The notes: a model not told the origin generated them from the sequence alone. 64,000 nt of DNA from DATDFB01 sp036522835 (GCA_036522835.1 DATDFB010000256.1:1-64000); one strand, 5' to 3'; positions 49,315 through 58,243 are shown, counted from the first letter of the stretch. Made by a program: numbers and translations.

Positions 49315-49719
49315 TTACTTTAGGCCAGATAAGATTAGAGCGATCGTGACAACTGCCGGAACTATTGTTACGGCTGCACCTGCGAGGATAACTCTCGGCG
49401 GAAGTTTCCGAAAGTTGTAATACGAAGGTGGCAAGTACTCAAGCGCATCCATCTGCACGGTGAGACTTTGCGACACCCGCGCCATTCGAGTGACGATACC
49501 GACGTAGGCTGCAATCATAATAGCGATGCCGATGATCACAGCAAAACGTGCATTCAAGCTTGTAGCAATGAAGGTGCGCGCCGATTCAGAAGTCAGCATC
49601 CACCCCAGTAAAAGAAGAACAAGCCCTCCACCTTTCAAAGAGAGATCTACAAACCTCATTTGGTATTCAACCAACTCCTTATGAAGGTGTTGGAAAAGTG
49701 TTTTTGTCTCAGTTTCCAT
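49315..49719 (-). CDS. Small membrane protein, 134 aa
   Basis: ATG 49719 gives a charged N-terminus (METETKTLFQHLHKELVEYQ). Three hydrophobic segments follow: GLVLLLLGWML (about 32-43), FAVIIGIAIMIAAYVGIV (about 57-75) and VILAGAAVTIVPAVVTIALIL (about 110-130). A possible SLTVQMDALEYLPPSYYNF loop lies between. No family recognised. It lies 14 bp upstream of the nuclease-like gene on the same strand and may be its partner. Confidence 0.6.
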   Translation of the reverse strand: METETKTLFQHLHKELVEYQMRFVDLSLKGGGLVLLLLGWMLTSESARTFIATSLNARFAVIIGIAIMIAAYVGIVTRMARVSQSLTVQMDALEYLPPSYYNFRKLPPRVILAGAAVTIVPAVVTIALILSGLK

Positions 49720-50288
49720 GAGTAACCCCTCGATGCGACAGCACTCTGACGCGTGGTTTACGGGAAGGTAGTGCTGCGTGGCCAATAATCGTTTCATTGG
49801 CTTGATACTGTCCAGCTCGGCGGTCGCGGCCGAAGCAATGTCGGTGACGGGCGCTGAATGTTTGCGAATGGATATGACTGTCGCCCTCGACGAGCTCAAC
49901 GATCGGCGCACTGGAGTGCTCGCTCGCGGTAACCACAGTAGTGACGCTCTTGATTGCGCGCACGTGTGCGATCAGCCTAAATCCTTGAGCGACAGGCCGC
50001 GCAGATGAACGGGCGGGAGCAGCGACGGTGCCGGTGGGGCGCGCCGAGGGCCATGCTGTTGGCTGGCGCGCCGCTCGCCGCGCGACAAGCGCAACGCAAC
50101 TGAGCGCGAAGTGCAAGCAGCGTGATAGACAACTGGATGGCCTGAACGCGCCTCGGCGGAGGAACGGGCCGCGACGAGCGTGCGCCGGGTGGACGGTGAA
50201 GCGACACTTTGGGCACTCATCCTCTGGACCGTCGTGTTGATTACGACAAATCGAGTGCACGAAGTGTCGCTTCGGCGGCGGCGCGCGC
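49720..50288. other. 569-bp stretch without a convincing gene
   Basis: Only weak frames are present. One minus-strand frame near 50260-50130 reads CRNQHDGPEDECPKC, a zinc-knuckle-like piece, but it is not sustained. The region is less GC-rich in places than the flanks and looks like degraded island DNA. Confidence 0.4.
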
Positions 50289-50561
50289 TCACTTCGGCAG
50301 CATCTCGCGAATGTTGGCTTTGTCGAACGGCGCCACCAGCGCCGTCACCTTGCAGTCGAGCGCCACGGCGAGACGTAACAACGTCGTGAGGCTAGGCAAC
50401 TTCAGCCCGCGTTCCAGGTCGCTGATGAACGCGAGCGACATGCCGGTCGCATCGGCCAGCGCTCGGAGCGTGAAGCCGTGTTTCTCGCGCAATTCTTTGA
50501 GACGCTTCCCGAACCGCTCCTCATCAGGGGCAACCGGCTTCGTGATTCGCGCTCGCGGCAC
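50289..50561 (-). CDS. XRE-family helix-turn-helix regulator
   Basis: A 90-aa Cro/cI-type protein: FGKRLKELREKHGFTLRALA, the recognition region TGMSLAFISDLERG and LPSLTTLLRLAVAL. It is the kind of small repressor often linked to defence or toxin-antitoxin loci. It is the only clear regulator in the 44-54 kb block and could control it (inference). Confidence 0.88.
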   Translation of the reverse strand: MPRARITKPVAPDEERFGKRLKELREKHGFTLRALADATGMSLAFISDLERGLKLPSLTTLLRLAVALDCKVTALVAPFDKANIREMLPK

Positions 50562-50578
50562 TTGCTCTTCAGACTCTT

Positions 50579-50986
50579 TTGATTTCCTCTATAGAGGTCA
50601 CGGAACGCATCCGTTCCATCTTCCTACAGGCGAAGCCACACGTCAGCCGAAAAGACGCCACCTCCTTTTCAAGGGACACCGCCTGCGCATCGATGAGCTT
50701 CTCGCCGAAACGACGATCCGAACGTTCACGCGGGGTCGAGGACGCCGCACGCGTGTTGCCGGCGCCGTTGCGCTCGCGCGCGGTGACGCTGAACCTTCCC
50801 GAGTATCAGGCCGCCATGCTCGACTCCCTCGCGGCCGGGAAAGCGACGACGCCGGGCGATCTCGTGTCGCGCCAACGGCATGATTTGGAGACGGAGTGGA
50901 TGGACGCGTTGCTGTCACGCGTCCCCGGATTCGCCGAGGCGATGAATTGGATGCAGTACGCCTCCGATCCGGCGGAGCGCTCCTGA
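50579..50986 (+). CDS. Doubtful ORF, C-terminal half protein-like
   Basis: The frame's last 65 residues (TLNLPEYQAAMLDSLAAGK, then RQRHDLETEWMDALLSRVPG and FAEAMNWMQYA) have balanced composition. The first half overlaps the 58-nt repeat (50744-50801) and looks random. The real start may be downstream, or the gene may be a fragment joined at the repeat. No family recognised. Confidence 0.3.
   Translation: MISSIEVTERIRSIFLQAKPHVSRKDATSFSRDTACASMSFSPKRRSERSRGVEDAARVLPAPLRSRAVTLNLPEYQAAMLDSLAAGKATTPGDLVSRQRHDLETEWMDALLSRVPGFAEAMNWMQYASDPAERS
50744..50801. repeat. 58-nt repeat, copy 2
   Basis: Same orientation as 48492-48549. It lies outside any convincing gene. Confidence 0.75.
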
Positions 50987-51795
50987 TGTGCGGGCCGCGA
51001 ACGCAATCATCCGGAGCCGACTGACCGCGCTGCGCTGCGCCGGCGCATGCTTGCGTCGCCGGCGCCTGCGTTTCCCGGCCGGGCGCGCGAGCAGCCGTAA
51101 GGCCGTCGCATGCCTGCAGCGCGGCGCACGCGGCGCCTCGTTCGCCGATCGCATGAATGCGATCGGCCGCTCGCATTCATGCGATCGGCGGATCGGGCGA
51201 GTCTCGCCCCGAGGACAGAGAATGCGATCGCCGCCACGCATTCATTCGATCGCGCCATCGCATGAGTCTCGCCCAGGGGACAGCGCATTCCATCCGGCGA
51301 TCGGATTCACGCGATCGCGTGCGGCATGCTTCGCGCCTGGAGAGCCGCGAATCCGATCCGCGGTCATGTTGGCTCCGCGCGCAGGTACAGCTAAGTGATT
51401 TTCTATGCCATCGATCGAATGAAGGAACTCGATCGCTGCGCCGTGCCACAGTTCCATATCACGGCCGCCATCGCCTTTCGCGGCACCAAGTCGAGCGATT
51501 CCCGTCGTTTAAGGCGTCAATGGCCGAAAGTTGTTACAACTGTCGAGCTTACTTCCGCCGCTCCGGAGTAAATCGAACAATTCTAAGTGCTTACGGCTCA
51601 GCGCGGGGGGTGAAACTCCGACTCTCGTCACGGATCGGTGACAATACCAACAACGAACTCGGACGTATCTTCCAACAGGTTCGGATCCGAGTCTACGCCC
51701 GTCACGTTGGGGCCCCGGCGGGGGCGGGTAACAGCAGTCAGACAGTCCGCGCCGACGCGCTCGTAGCGCTTCGCCGCGGCAGAAAGGAGTGGCAA
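50987..51795. other. 809-bp non-coding region with degenerate tandem repeat
   Basis: No convincing gene. The left part is very GC-rich; 51172-51301 holds a 65-bp tandem repeat with cgatcg palindromes; 51500-51700 is closer to average composition and may hold the promoter of the gene at 51796. Confidence 0.5.
51172..51340. repeat. Degenerate 65-bp tandem repeat
   Basis: Units start at 51172 (cgcattcatgcgatcg) and 51237 (cgcattcattcgatcg); each contains gagtctcgccc and ggacag words. A weaker third unit follows from about 51302. Confidence 0.6.
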
Positions 51796-52383
51796 ATGTC
51801 CAATGCCATCAACCGCACCGTCACCGCGGGCGACGCCGCCGCCGAACCCGGCACCACGCCCACGCTGACGCGCTACCAGCAGCTTGCCGCCGAGTTCTGC
51901 AAGCAGCTCGACGAGATCGCCGCGACGATCCCGAAGCTCGAGCTCACGCACGCCTCCACGGCAAAGTTCGTCCGCTCTCACCTCAACGTTTCGACCGAGT
52001 TCCTGGCCACGGCCATCGCCGTCGTCGAGCAGGTGCCCGAGCTCCTGAACGCGAACCGCCTCGACATCCCGGCCGCGCGCGACACGCTTCAGTTCATTGA
52101 AGCGTTTCGCCCCGTGGTGGACAAGATCGTCTCGTTCGCCAAAAGTCTGAGCGACACGATGAACTCGCGCAAGGCAACCCTCGCGGCGGACGCGCTGCAG
52201 GTCTACGCCATCGCCAAGGGGCTGGCGCGGGACCCGAACAGCGCCCACATCGCCGCCCTCGTCGCGAATCTGAAGCGCGACCTCGGACGCCGTGGCCGCC
52301 AGAAGGGCTCGACGAATCCGGCCAAGGTGCCGCCGACGGGGCCGATCCCGGGAATGCCGATGGAAGGAGGAATGGCCGCCTGA
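51796..52383 (+). CDS. Hypothetical protein, 195 aa, upstream of M4 protease
   Basis: ATG 51796 follows AAAGGAG at good spacing. The product is soluble and mostly helical (RYQQLAAEFCKQLDEIAATI; FLATAIAVVEQVPELLNANR; ATLAADALQVYAIAKGLAR). The basic C-terminus (RRGRQKGSTNPAKVPP) ends in a Gly/Met-rich tail. No signal peptide or known domain is seen. A strong hairpin separates it from the protease gene, probably in one operon. Confidence 0.65.
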   Translation: MSNAINRTVTAGDAAAEPGTTPTLTRYQQLAAEFCKQLDEIAATIPKLELTHASTAKFVRSHLNVSTEFLATAIAVVEQVPELLNANRLDIPAARDTLQFIEAFRPVVDKIVSFAKSLSDTMNSRKATLAADALQVYAIAKGLARDPNSAHIAALVANLKRDLGRRGRQKGSTNPAKVPPTGPIPGMPMEGGMAA

Positions 52384-52404
52384 AAGAAAAATAGTCCAAG
52401 GTTG

Positions 52405-52430
52405 CCGGGCCGCGCGAAAGCGCGGCCCGG
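52405..52430 (+). terminator. 11-bp GAAA-loop hairpin between two genes
   Basis: ccgggccgcgc (52405-52415), gaaa, then its perfect complement (52420-52430). No T-tract follows, so it may be an mRNA-stabilising or partial terminator element ahead of the protease gene. Confidence 0.55.
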
Positions 52431-52478
52431 TCCGACACTCACAAACCCCCTGTCGCCAAACAAAGGAGCTTTCGTGTC

Positions 52479-53939
52479 ATGAAAACGATACCGCATCCTG
52501 TCTGCGGCGTCATCCCGCCGCACATCCTCGATCACATCGCGCGATCCAGCGCCCGCGAAGAAGCCGACCACGCCCGTTCGACCCTCGTGCAAATGCGCGA
52601 GATCCAGCGCCAGCGCGTCAACAGCTTCGCCGCGTTCGACGAGACCGTCACGTCCCAACGGGCGGTCTCGACGGCGAAGAAACGCATCAACGTCTACGAC
52701 GCCCAGCATCAGCAGAAACGCGGCAAGCTCGCGAGGAACGACCACAAGGCCCGCAGCGCCGACGTCGACGTCAACGAAGCGTACGACGGCTCGGGGGCCA
52801 CGTTCGACTTCTTCGCGAAGGTCTTCTCGCGCAACTCCGTCGACGGCCGCGGCATGCCTCTCGACTCGACGGTGCACTGGGGCCGCCGCTTCGACAACGC
52901 CCTGTGGGACGGCCGCCAGATGATCTACGGCGATGGAGACGGGCGTCTGTTCGGCCGATTCACGCGGTCGTACGATGTGATCGTCCACGAGCACACGCAC
53001 GGCGTCACGCAGCACGCCGCGGTCCTGAGCTACTCCGGCGAGACCGGCGCTCTCAACGAGCACATCTCCGACGCCTTCGGCAGCATGGCCAAGCAGTTCA
53101 AGCTTCGCCAGACCGCGAGGGAAGCCGACTGGTACATCGGCAGCGAGCTCTTTACCGCTGCCGTGCGCGGCAAAGCGATCCGCTCGATGGCCGCACCCGG
53201 AACGGCCTACGACGACCCAATCCTCGGCCGCGACCCGCAGCCGGCGCACATGCGCGGCTACATCGTCACGGACGACGACAACGGCGGCGTTCACATCAAC
53301 TCCGGCATTCCGAACCACGCGTTCTACCTCGATGCCATCGAGCTGGGCGGCTACTCGTGGGAGGTGCTGGGGCGCATCTGGTATGTGACGCTCACCGAGC
53401 GGCTCACGGCCGATGCCGATTTCTTCGAATTCGCGAGCGCGACCATCGACGTCGCCGGTGAGCTGTTCAGCATCGGCGGCCGCGTGCAGGAGATCGTCGC
53501 CAACGGCTGGTTGCAGGTCGGCATCCGCAAGCAGCTCTTCGCCGCCTCGCGCACCTTCTCATATCCGCCGATGAACACTGGAAAGGAGATTTCCGTCATG
53601 AGTACCGCACACACCGACATCCAGCATCACGACATCACCACGTCCATCAGCACGATCGGCACGGCCGGCGTGGAGACGGAGAGCTCGGCGATCGCCGGCA
53701 CGGCGAACGGCCGCGTGCAGCGCCTCGTGGAGATCTACGGCTCCATCAAGCCGCTGCTCGTCGCGCTCTCGACGCAGGTCATCCTTCCGCCGAGCTGGCG
53801 CGATGGGATCAAGGTCTTCGTCGGCGCGCTCGACGCCGTTGCCGTCGTCGCGCCGCAGTTCAGCCTCGCCGAGATCGTGGAGATCGACGATCCGCGGCAG
53901 GCGCCGGAGTTCAAAGCGGGGAAGGACCTCACCAACTGA
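52479..53939 (+). CDS. Protealysin-like M4 metalloprotease with C-terminal extension
   Basis: A 486-aa protein. The N-terminus CGVIPPHILDHIA matches the short propeptide motif of protealysin-like proteases; no signal peptide is present. The zinc motif is H170-E171-H172-T173-H174 in VHEHTHGVTQ, with the third ligand Glu in GALNEHISDAFGS and the catalytic-domain motif GGVHINSGIPNHAFYL. The usual M4 domain ends near residue 365. The frame then runs on for about 115 residues that begin with their own ribosome-binding site and ATG (53598). Confidence 0.85.
   Translation: MKTIPHPVCGVIPPHILDHIARSSAREEADHARSTLVQMREIQRQRVNSFAAFDETVTSQRAVSTAKKRINVYDAQHQQKRGKLARNDHKARSADVDVNEAYDGSGATFDFFAKVFSRNSVDGRGMPLDSTVHWGRRFDNALWDGRQMIYGDGDGRLFGRFTRSYDVIVHEHTHGVTQHAAVLSYSGETGALNEHISDAFGSMAKQFKLRQTAREADWYIGSELFTAAVRGKAIRSMAAPGTAYDDPILGRDPQPAHMRGYIVTDDDNGGVHINSGIPNHAFYLDAIELGGYSWEVLGRIWYVTLTERLTADADFFEFASATIDVAGELFSIGGRVQEIVANGWLQVGIRKQLFAASRTFSYPPMNTGKEISVMSTAHTDIQHHDITTSISTIGTAGVETESSAIAGTANGRVQRLVEIYGSIKPLLVALSTQVILPPSWRDGIKVFVGALDAVAVVAPQFSLAEIVEIDDPRQAPEFKAGKDLTN
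53598..53939 (+). CDS. Possible internally initiated protein, 113 aa
   Basis: GGAAAGGAG lies 7-15 nt before ATG 53598 inside the protease frame. The product (MSTAHTDIQHHDITTSISTI onward; LVEIYGSIKPLLVALSTQV; ASPAFSLAEIVEI-like end) resembles a separate small protein. It may be made alone as well as fused to the protease after loss of a stop codon. Confidence 0.45.
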   Translation: MSTAHTDIQHHDITTSISTIGTAGVETESSAIAGTANGRVQRLVEIYGSIKPLLVALSTQVILPPSWRDGIKVFVGALDAVAVVAPQFSLAEIVEIDDPRQAPEFKAGKDLTN

Positions 53940-53945
53940 CCCCTC

Positions 53946-53977
53946 GGTGGGGCGCGCGTCGCGGCGCGCGCCCCACC
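53946..53977 (+). terminator. 13-bp hairpin after the M4 gene
   Basis: 53946-53958 pairs perfectly with 53965-53977 around a 6-nt loop, followed by attt. Likely terminator for the protease transcript. Confidence 0.75.
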
Positions 53978-54003
53978 ATTTCGGCAGAACGCCCGGAGGG
54001 GAT

Positions 54004-54378
54004 ATGAAGAGGAAGCTCGCGGTCTCTTCACTTCTGGTGTTGCTCTTGGCGCCGGCACCGGCGGCTCCGCGCGATGACTATCCACGGAGAGGCGGCGAGC
54101 TGAATGGCCGGTACCTCGAGGCGGGGGCGCTGCACGTCGAGCAGCTCGGCCGCGGCTACGCCTGGTTCGACACCGGCACGCAGGAGTCGCTCCTGGGCGC
54201 CGCGAACTTCGTCGAGCAGGTCGAGCTGCGCCAGGGACTTAAGATCGCCTGCCCCGAGGAGGTCGCGTACAACCTCCGCCGCATCTCCGGCGAGCAAATG
54301 CGCGCCGCCGCCGAGCGCCTGAAGAAGAGCACGTACGGCGCGTATATCCGGCAGGTGGCGGAAGAGGAGCCGGCGTAG
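54004..54378 (+). pseudogene. Chimeric ORF: signal peptide joined to rfbA 3' end
   Basis: Residues 1-21 (MKRKLAVSSLLVLLLAPAPA) form a signal peptide from an unrelated gene. From about residue 30 the frame is the last 95 residues of RfbA, with a 5-residue deletion at the junction (GELNGRYL versus GELEITDLNRRYL). It lacks the nucleotide-binding half and cannot be an active thymidylyltransferase. It marks the right edge of the block inserted after rfbA. Confidence 0.85.
54112..54375 (+). repeat. Direct repeat, copy 2 (rfbA 3' end)
   Basis: 264 nt, same orientation and length as 44099-44362, seven third-position differences. Confidence 0.95.
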
Positions 54379-54418
54379 AATGCGTAAGGCGCGTGCGGTC
54401 TAGCCGCCGCGCCCAACC

Positions 54419-56008
54419 CTACACCGCCGCCGCTTCGCCCCCCACGTACGGCTCGCTCGCCTCTTCCTCCCGCACGCGCGCGTGCAGGAGGCAAAGAATG
54501 ATGATCACCGGCAGCGAGAGGGCCAGGAGCGCCACTCCGTACAGCGCGAGCTGCTTGAGGCTGCGGGAGTGCTCCGTGCGTCCCACCGGCGGCGCGGTCA
54601 GCGAATAGATCTCCTTCGACGGGTTGAGATTGATCGAGACGATCGAGTAGATCTCGTTCACGCGTCCAAGGAGCTGGCGGGATTCTTTCTCCGTCGCCAC
54701 GAGCTCGTTGTGGACCTCCTCGGCGCGGACCGGGGCCGCACCGGCGGCGCCGCTCTTCACCAGATTCAGCACCTCCTGGTCGTAGTTCACGGCCTGCTGG
54801 TGCGGGATGGTGAACACGGTGGCGCGGCGGTAATCGTCGACGAGCTTCTGGCGGTACTGCACGTCGCTCGACTGCGACGTCAGCGTCATCAGCCGGTCGA
54901 TGAACGAGTCGTTGATCTGCGGCATCACCGTCTCGGCGGGGCGGGGGAGGGGCCGCGCTTGGCCCGACGTCGTCGTCTGCGGCGCGCTCGCGTTTTCGCC
55001 GGTGAATCCGCGCTGATCGAACGAGTACACCGCCAGCGACTGGCGGATCGCCTCCGCTCCGTCCTGCGCCGACTTGAGCTGCCGTTGGTCGTAGGCGAGC
55101 TGGCTCTCCAGGAAGCGCAGCGTGGCGGCGCGGTCGGTCAGGCCGCTCGTAGCCACGCGCGCCACGAGCGGCTCGAGGCGGAAGCGGACGATCTCCGTCA
55201 GGCGCAGCCGGATCTCTTCGAGCGACATTCCGTTGCTCGTGCGGATCAGGTCCGAGCCCGGCACCTCCCGCAGCTCGTCGACGTTCTGCATCACCTTGAA
55301 AATCTTCGAGCGGAGCACGTGCGCGGAGACGATCGGCTCCCCGTCGGCGCTCCCGTTCAGCATGTCGGGCGAGAAAATCGAGACGCGGTACTGCAGCACG
55401 TGCTGCTCGTTGGCGGCGTAGCGTCCCCACGTCTGCAGCGTGTCCGTCAGCACCTTGCGCACCAGGCTCTCCGGGACGCGGTCGGTGTTCTGCGAGCGAA
55501 GCCAGTTCAGCGAGTAGTCGCTCTTGGCGACGGACGCCGACTTCGCCTGCCATTCCCGCTGGAGGCGGTCGCGGTCGATGGCGGAGAGCTTCGGGTCCGC
55601 CAGGCGGGCCTGATATTCGGCGGCGAGCTTTTCGTATTCGGAGTTGGACTCCAGCACGAAGAGCGACCGCGTGAAGCTCGGAAAGGTCGTGAATTGCTCG
55701 AGGTGATTCTCCTGGAACACCTGCAGGAGGACGGGCGTGGAGAGGATGTCGTTGCTGGAGAACTTCACGCCGTTCGGATAGAGCCCTTCCGAGGCGCCTT
55801 TGAAGTCGAGACGAAACCCCTGGCTGGTGATGCGCTGCGACGGCGAGAAGATGTACACAGCCACGGCGAAGACGATGTAGAACAGGGCCACGGCGCCAAG
55901 GGAGAGGACGATGACGGGCGCATACGCGCGCAGCGTGTGCACGAGCTGCGAGATGGACATCGGTCTGTCGAGGACTTCGGCAGATTCGGCGGGGTGAGCG
56001 TTCGGCAT
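54419..56008 (-). CDS. GumC/Wzz-like polysaccharide chain-length or export protein
   Basis: A 529-aa protein with an N-terminal TM helix (about 30-55, PVIVLSLGAVALFYIVFAV) and a C-terminal TM helix (about 490-512, LALYGVALLALSLPVIIILC) around a large periplasmic, coiled-coil-rich region (DYSLNWLRSQN; LESQLAYDQRQLKSAQDGAE). This is the polysaccharide co-polymerase layout, without the tyrosine-kinase domain. A proline-rich TAPPVGRTE segment precedes the last helix, as usual. Opposite strand to gmd; likely part of the same EPS locus. Confidence 0.75.
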   Translation of the reverse strand: MPNAHPAESAEVLDRPMSISQLVHTLRAYAPVIVLSLGAVALFYIVFAVAVYIFSPSQRITSQGFRLDFKGASEGLYPNGVKFSSNDILSTPVLLQVFQENHLEQFTTFPSFTRSLFVLESNSEYEKLAAEYQARLADPKLSAIDRDRLQREWQAKSASVAKSDYSLNWLRSQNTDRVPESLVRKVLTDTLQTWGRYAANEQHVLQYRVSIFSPDMLNGSADGEPIVSAHVLRSKIFKVMQNVDELREVPGSDLIRTSNGMSLEEIRLRLTEIVRFRLEPLVARVATSGLTDRAATLRFLESQLAYDQRQLKSAQDGAEAIRQSLAVYSFDQRGFTGENASAPQTTTSGQARPLPRPAETVMPQINDSFIDRLMTLTSQSSDVQYRQKLVDDYRRATVFTIPHQQAVNYDQEVLNLVKSGAAGAAPVRAEEVHNELVATEKESRQLLGRVNEIYSIVSINLNPSKEIYSLTAPPVGRTEHSRSLKQLALYGVALLALSLPVIIILCLLHARVREEEASEPYVGGEAAAV

Positions 56009-56076
56009 GACGGGCTAGCATCGCAGTGGCAACCCGGCGCGTCAAGCGCGCGGCCGGAATAAGGGAGAATGGCATC

Positions 56077-57129
56077 GTGAAGAAGGCGCTCGTCACCGGC
56101 ATCACCGGCCAGGACGGCTCGTACCTGGCGGAGCTGCTCCTCGAGAAAGGCTACGAGGTCCACGGCGTGATCCGCCGCTCGTCGTCCTTCAACACCCAGC
56201 GCATCGACGCCATCTACCAGGACCCGCACGAAGAGGGCGTGCGCCTGCGCCTGCACTACGGCGATCTCAACGACGCCTCGTCGCTGAACCGGATCTTGCG
56301 CGTGGTCAACCCGGACGAGATCTACAACCTCGGCGCGCAAAGCCACGTGAAGGTGTCGTTCGACACCCCCGAGTACACCGGCGAGGTGACGGGCCTCGGC
56401 GCCACGCGCCTGCTCGAAGCCATCCGCGAGCTGCAGATCCGGCCGCGCATCTATCAGGCCTCGTCGTCGGAGATGTTCGGCAAAGCCGTCGCAGTTCCGC
56501 AGAGCGAAACGACGCCGTTTCATCCGCGCAGCCCGTACGGCGCCGCCAAGGTGTACGCGTACTGGATGACCGTGAATTACCGCGAGGCCTACGACCTCTA
56601 CGCCGTCAACGGAATCCTCTTCAACCACGAGTCGCCGCGGCGCGGCGAGACCTTCGTCTCGCGCAAGATCACGCGCGCCGTCGGGCGCATCGTGCACGGG
56701 TCGCAGGAGTGCCTCTACCTCGGCAATCTCGAAGCGCGGCGCGACTGGGGCTACGCCAAGGACTACGTCGAAGCCATGTGGCGGATGCTCCAGCAGGATC
56801 GGCCCGACGACTACGTCATCGCCACGGGGGAGACGCATTCGGTGCGCGACTTCTGCGAGCGCGCCTTCGCCTGCGCCGGCGTCGCGCTGGAGTGGCGCGG
56901 CAGCGGCGAGGAGGAGACGGGCGTCGACGTCCGCTCCGGGCGCGTGGTGGTGCGCATCGACCCGCGCTACTTCCGGCCGAGCGAGGTCGATCTTCTGCTC
57001 GGCGATGCCTCGAAGGCGAAGCGGCAGCTCGGATGGACGGCGCGGACGAGCTTCGACGATCTCGTGCGGCTCATGAGCGAGGCCGACCTTCGTCTTGCGG
57101 AGGCCGAGGCGCGTGCAGTGAGGGTCTAG
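56077..57129 (+). CDS. gmd: GDP-mannose 4,6-dehydratase
   Basis: GTG 56077 is chosen for AAGGGAG about 10 nt upstream and the family-like start KKALVTGITGQDGSYLAELL; an upstream GTG at 56026 is less likely. About 350 aa. Motifs are RRSSSFNTQRID, HYGDLNDASSL, YNLGAQSHVKVSFDTPEYT, catalytic SSSEMFG and SPYGAAKVYAYW, and NHESPRRGETFVSRKI. It makes GDP-4-keto-6-deoxymannose, the substrate of the next gene. Confidence 0.95.
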   Translation: MKKALVTGITGQDGSYLAELLLEKGYEVHGVIRRSSSFNTQRIDAIYQDPHEEGVRLRLHYGDLNDASSLNRILRVVNPDEIYNLGAQSHVKVSFDTPEYTGEVTGLGATRLLEAIRELQIRPRIYQASSSEMFGKAVAVPQSETTPFHPRSPYGAAKVYAYWMTVNYREAYDLYAVNGILFNHESPRRGETFVSRKITRAVGRIVHGSQECLYLGNLEARRDWGYAKDYVEAMWRMLQQDRPDDYVIATGETHSVRDFCERAFACAGVALEWRGSGEEETGVDVRSGRVVVRIDPRYFRPSEVDLLLGDASKAKRQLGWTARTSFDDLVRLMSEADLRLAEAEARAVRV

Positions 57130-57153
57130 GGATCAATCGTGCGAATCGGACTG

Positions 57154-57267
57154 CCCCTCACCCGGCCTTCGGCCACCCTCTCCCCGCTGACGCGGGGCGA
57201 GGGACCTCTGGTCAGATCCTTCGCCCCGCTTGCGGGGAGAAGGTGGCGCGCAGCGCCGGATGAGGGG
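57154..57267. repeat. Double palindromic element between gmd and fcl
   Basis: cccctcacccggcc at the left matches the complement of the right end (ggatgagggg), with inner ctctcccc/ggggagaagg arms. Same family as the element inside the YfhO-like gene. Confidence 0.7.
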
Positions 57268-57269
57268 CG

Positions 57270-58217
57270 ATGATGCCGGCGACGAATGGGTTTTGGCCGG
57301 CGCGCCGCGTTCTCCTGACCGGCGGCGGCGGCTTCCTGGGCGGCTTCCTCCGCGAGCGCTTGGAGCGGGAGCGGCCGGCGGCGCTCCTCGCGCCGCGCAA
57401 GCGCGAGCTCGACCTCCGCGACGGCCAGGCCATCCGCGCCTACCTCGCCGCGGAGAGGCCGGACCTCATCATCCATGCCGCGGCGGTCGTCGGCGGCATC
57501 GGCGCGAACCGCATGCATCCGGGGAGCTTCTTCTACGAGAACGCCATCATGGGCATTCAGCTCATCGAGGAAGCGCGCCGCGCCGGCGTCAGCAAGTTCG
57601 TCTGTCTCGGGACGATCTGCGCGTACCCGAAATTCACGCCCGTGCCGTTCTCCGAGGAGGACCTCTGGAACGGATATCCGGAAGAGACCAACGCGCCGTA
57701 CGGCATCGCCAAGAAAGCGCTGCTCGTGCAGTTGCAGGCCTATCGCGAGGAGTACGGCTTCAACGGCATCTTCCTGCTGCCGGTGAATCTCTACGGCCCG
57801 CGCGACAACTTCGACTTGCAGACGAGCCACGTCATCCCGGCCATGATCCGCAAGTTCGTCGAGGCGCGCGACCGCGGCGACGGCGAGGTTGTGCTGTGGG
57901 GCGACGGCTCGCCGACGCGCGAGTTTCTCTACGTCGAAGATGCGGCCGAGGGGATCGTGCTCGCGACCGAGAGATATGAAGGCGCAGAGCCGGTGAACGT
58001 CGGCTCCGGCCACGAGATCCGCATCAGCGATCTCGCCGGCGTCATCGCCGGCGCCGTCGGCTACGCGGGCCGCATCGTCTGGGACACGACCAAGCCGAGC
58101 GGTCAGCCGCGGCGGCTGCTCGACGTCAGCCGCGCCGAGCGCGGCTTCGGCTTTCGCGCCGCCACGTCGCTCGAGGAAGGTCTGGCCCGCACCATCGCCT
58201 GGTACGAGCGCCAGTAG
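57270..58217 (+). CDS. fcl: GDP-L-fucose synthase
   Basis: A 315-aa SDR: RRVLLTGGGGFLGGFL, HAAAVVGGIGANRMHPGSFFYEN, FVCLGTICAYPKFTPVPFSE, catalytic PYGIAKKALLVQLQ, LLPVNLYGPRDNFD and REFLYVEDAAEGI. It epimerises and reduces the Gmd product to GDP-L-fucose. ATG 57270 or the adjacent ATG 57273 may be used. Together with gmd this gives a fucose branch for surface polysaccharide. Confidence 0.95.
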   Translation: MMPATNGFWPARRVLLTGGGGFLGGFLRERLERERPAALLAPRKRELDLRDGQAIRAYLAAERPDLIIHAAAVVGGIGANRMHPGSFFYENAIMGIQLIEEARRAGVSKFVCLGTICAYPKFTPVPFSEEDLWNGYPEETNAPYGIAKKALLVQLQAYREEYGFNGIFLLPVNLYGPRDNFDLQTSHVIPAMIRKFVEARDRGDGEVVLWGDGSPTREFLYVEDAAEGIVLATERYEGAEPVNVGSGHEIRISDLAGVIAGAVGYAGRIVWDTTKPSGQPRRLLDVSRAERGFGFRAATSLEEGLARTIAWYERQ

Positions 58218-58243
58218 GGGCGCACGGCCTGCGCCCGAACAGC

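Noticed and set aside
51172..51340. Possible CRISPR array
   Set aside because: Units are contiguous, degenerate and too few, with no unique spacers and no cas genes.
57154..57267. Possible rho-independent terminator after gmd
   Set aside because: No T-tract, and the sequence matches a repeat family also found inside a gene.
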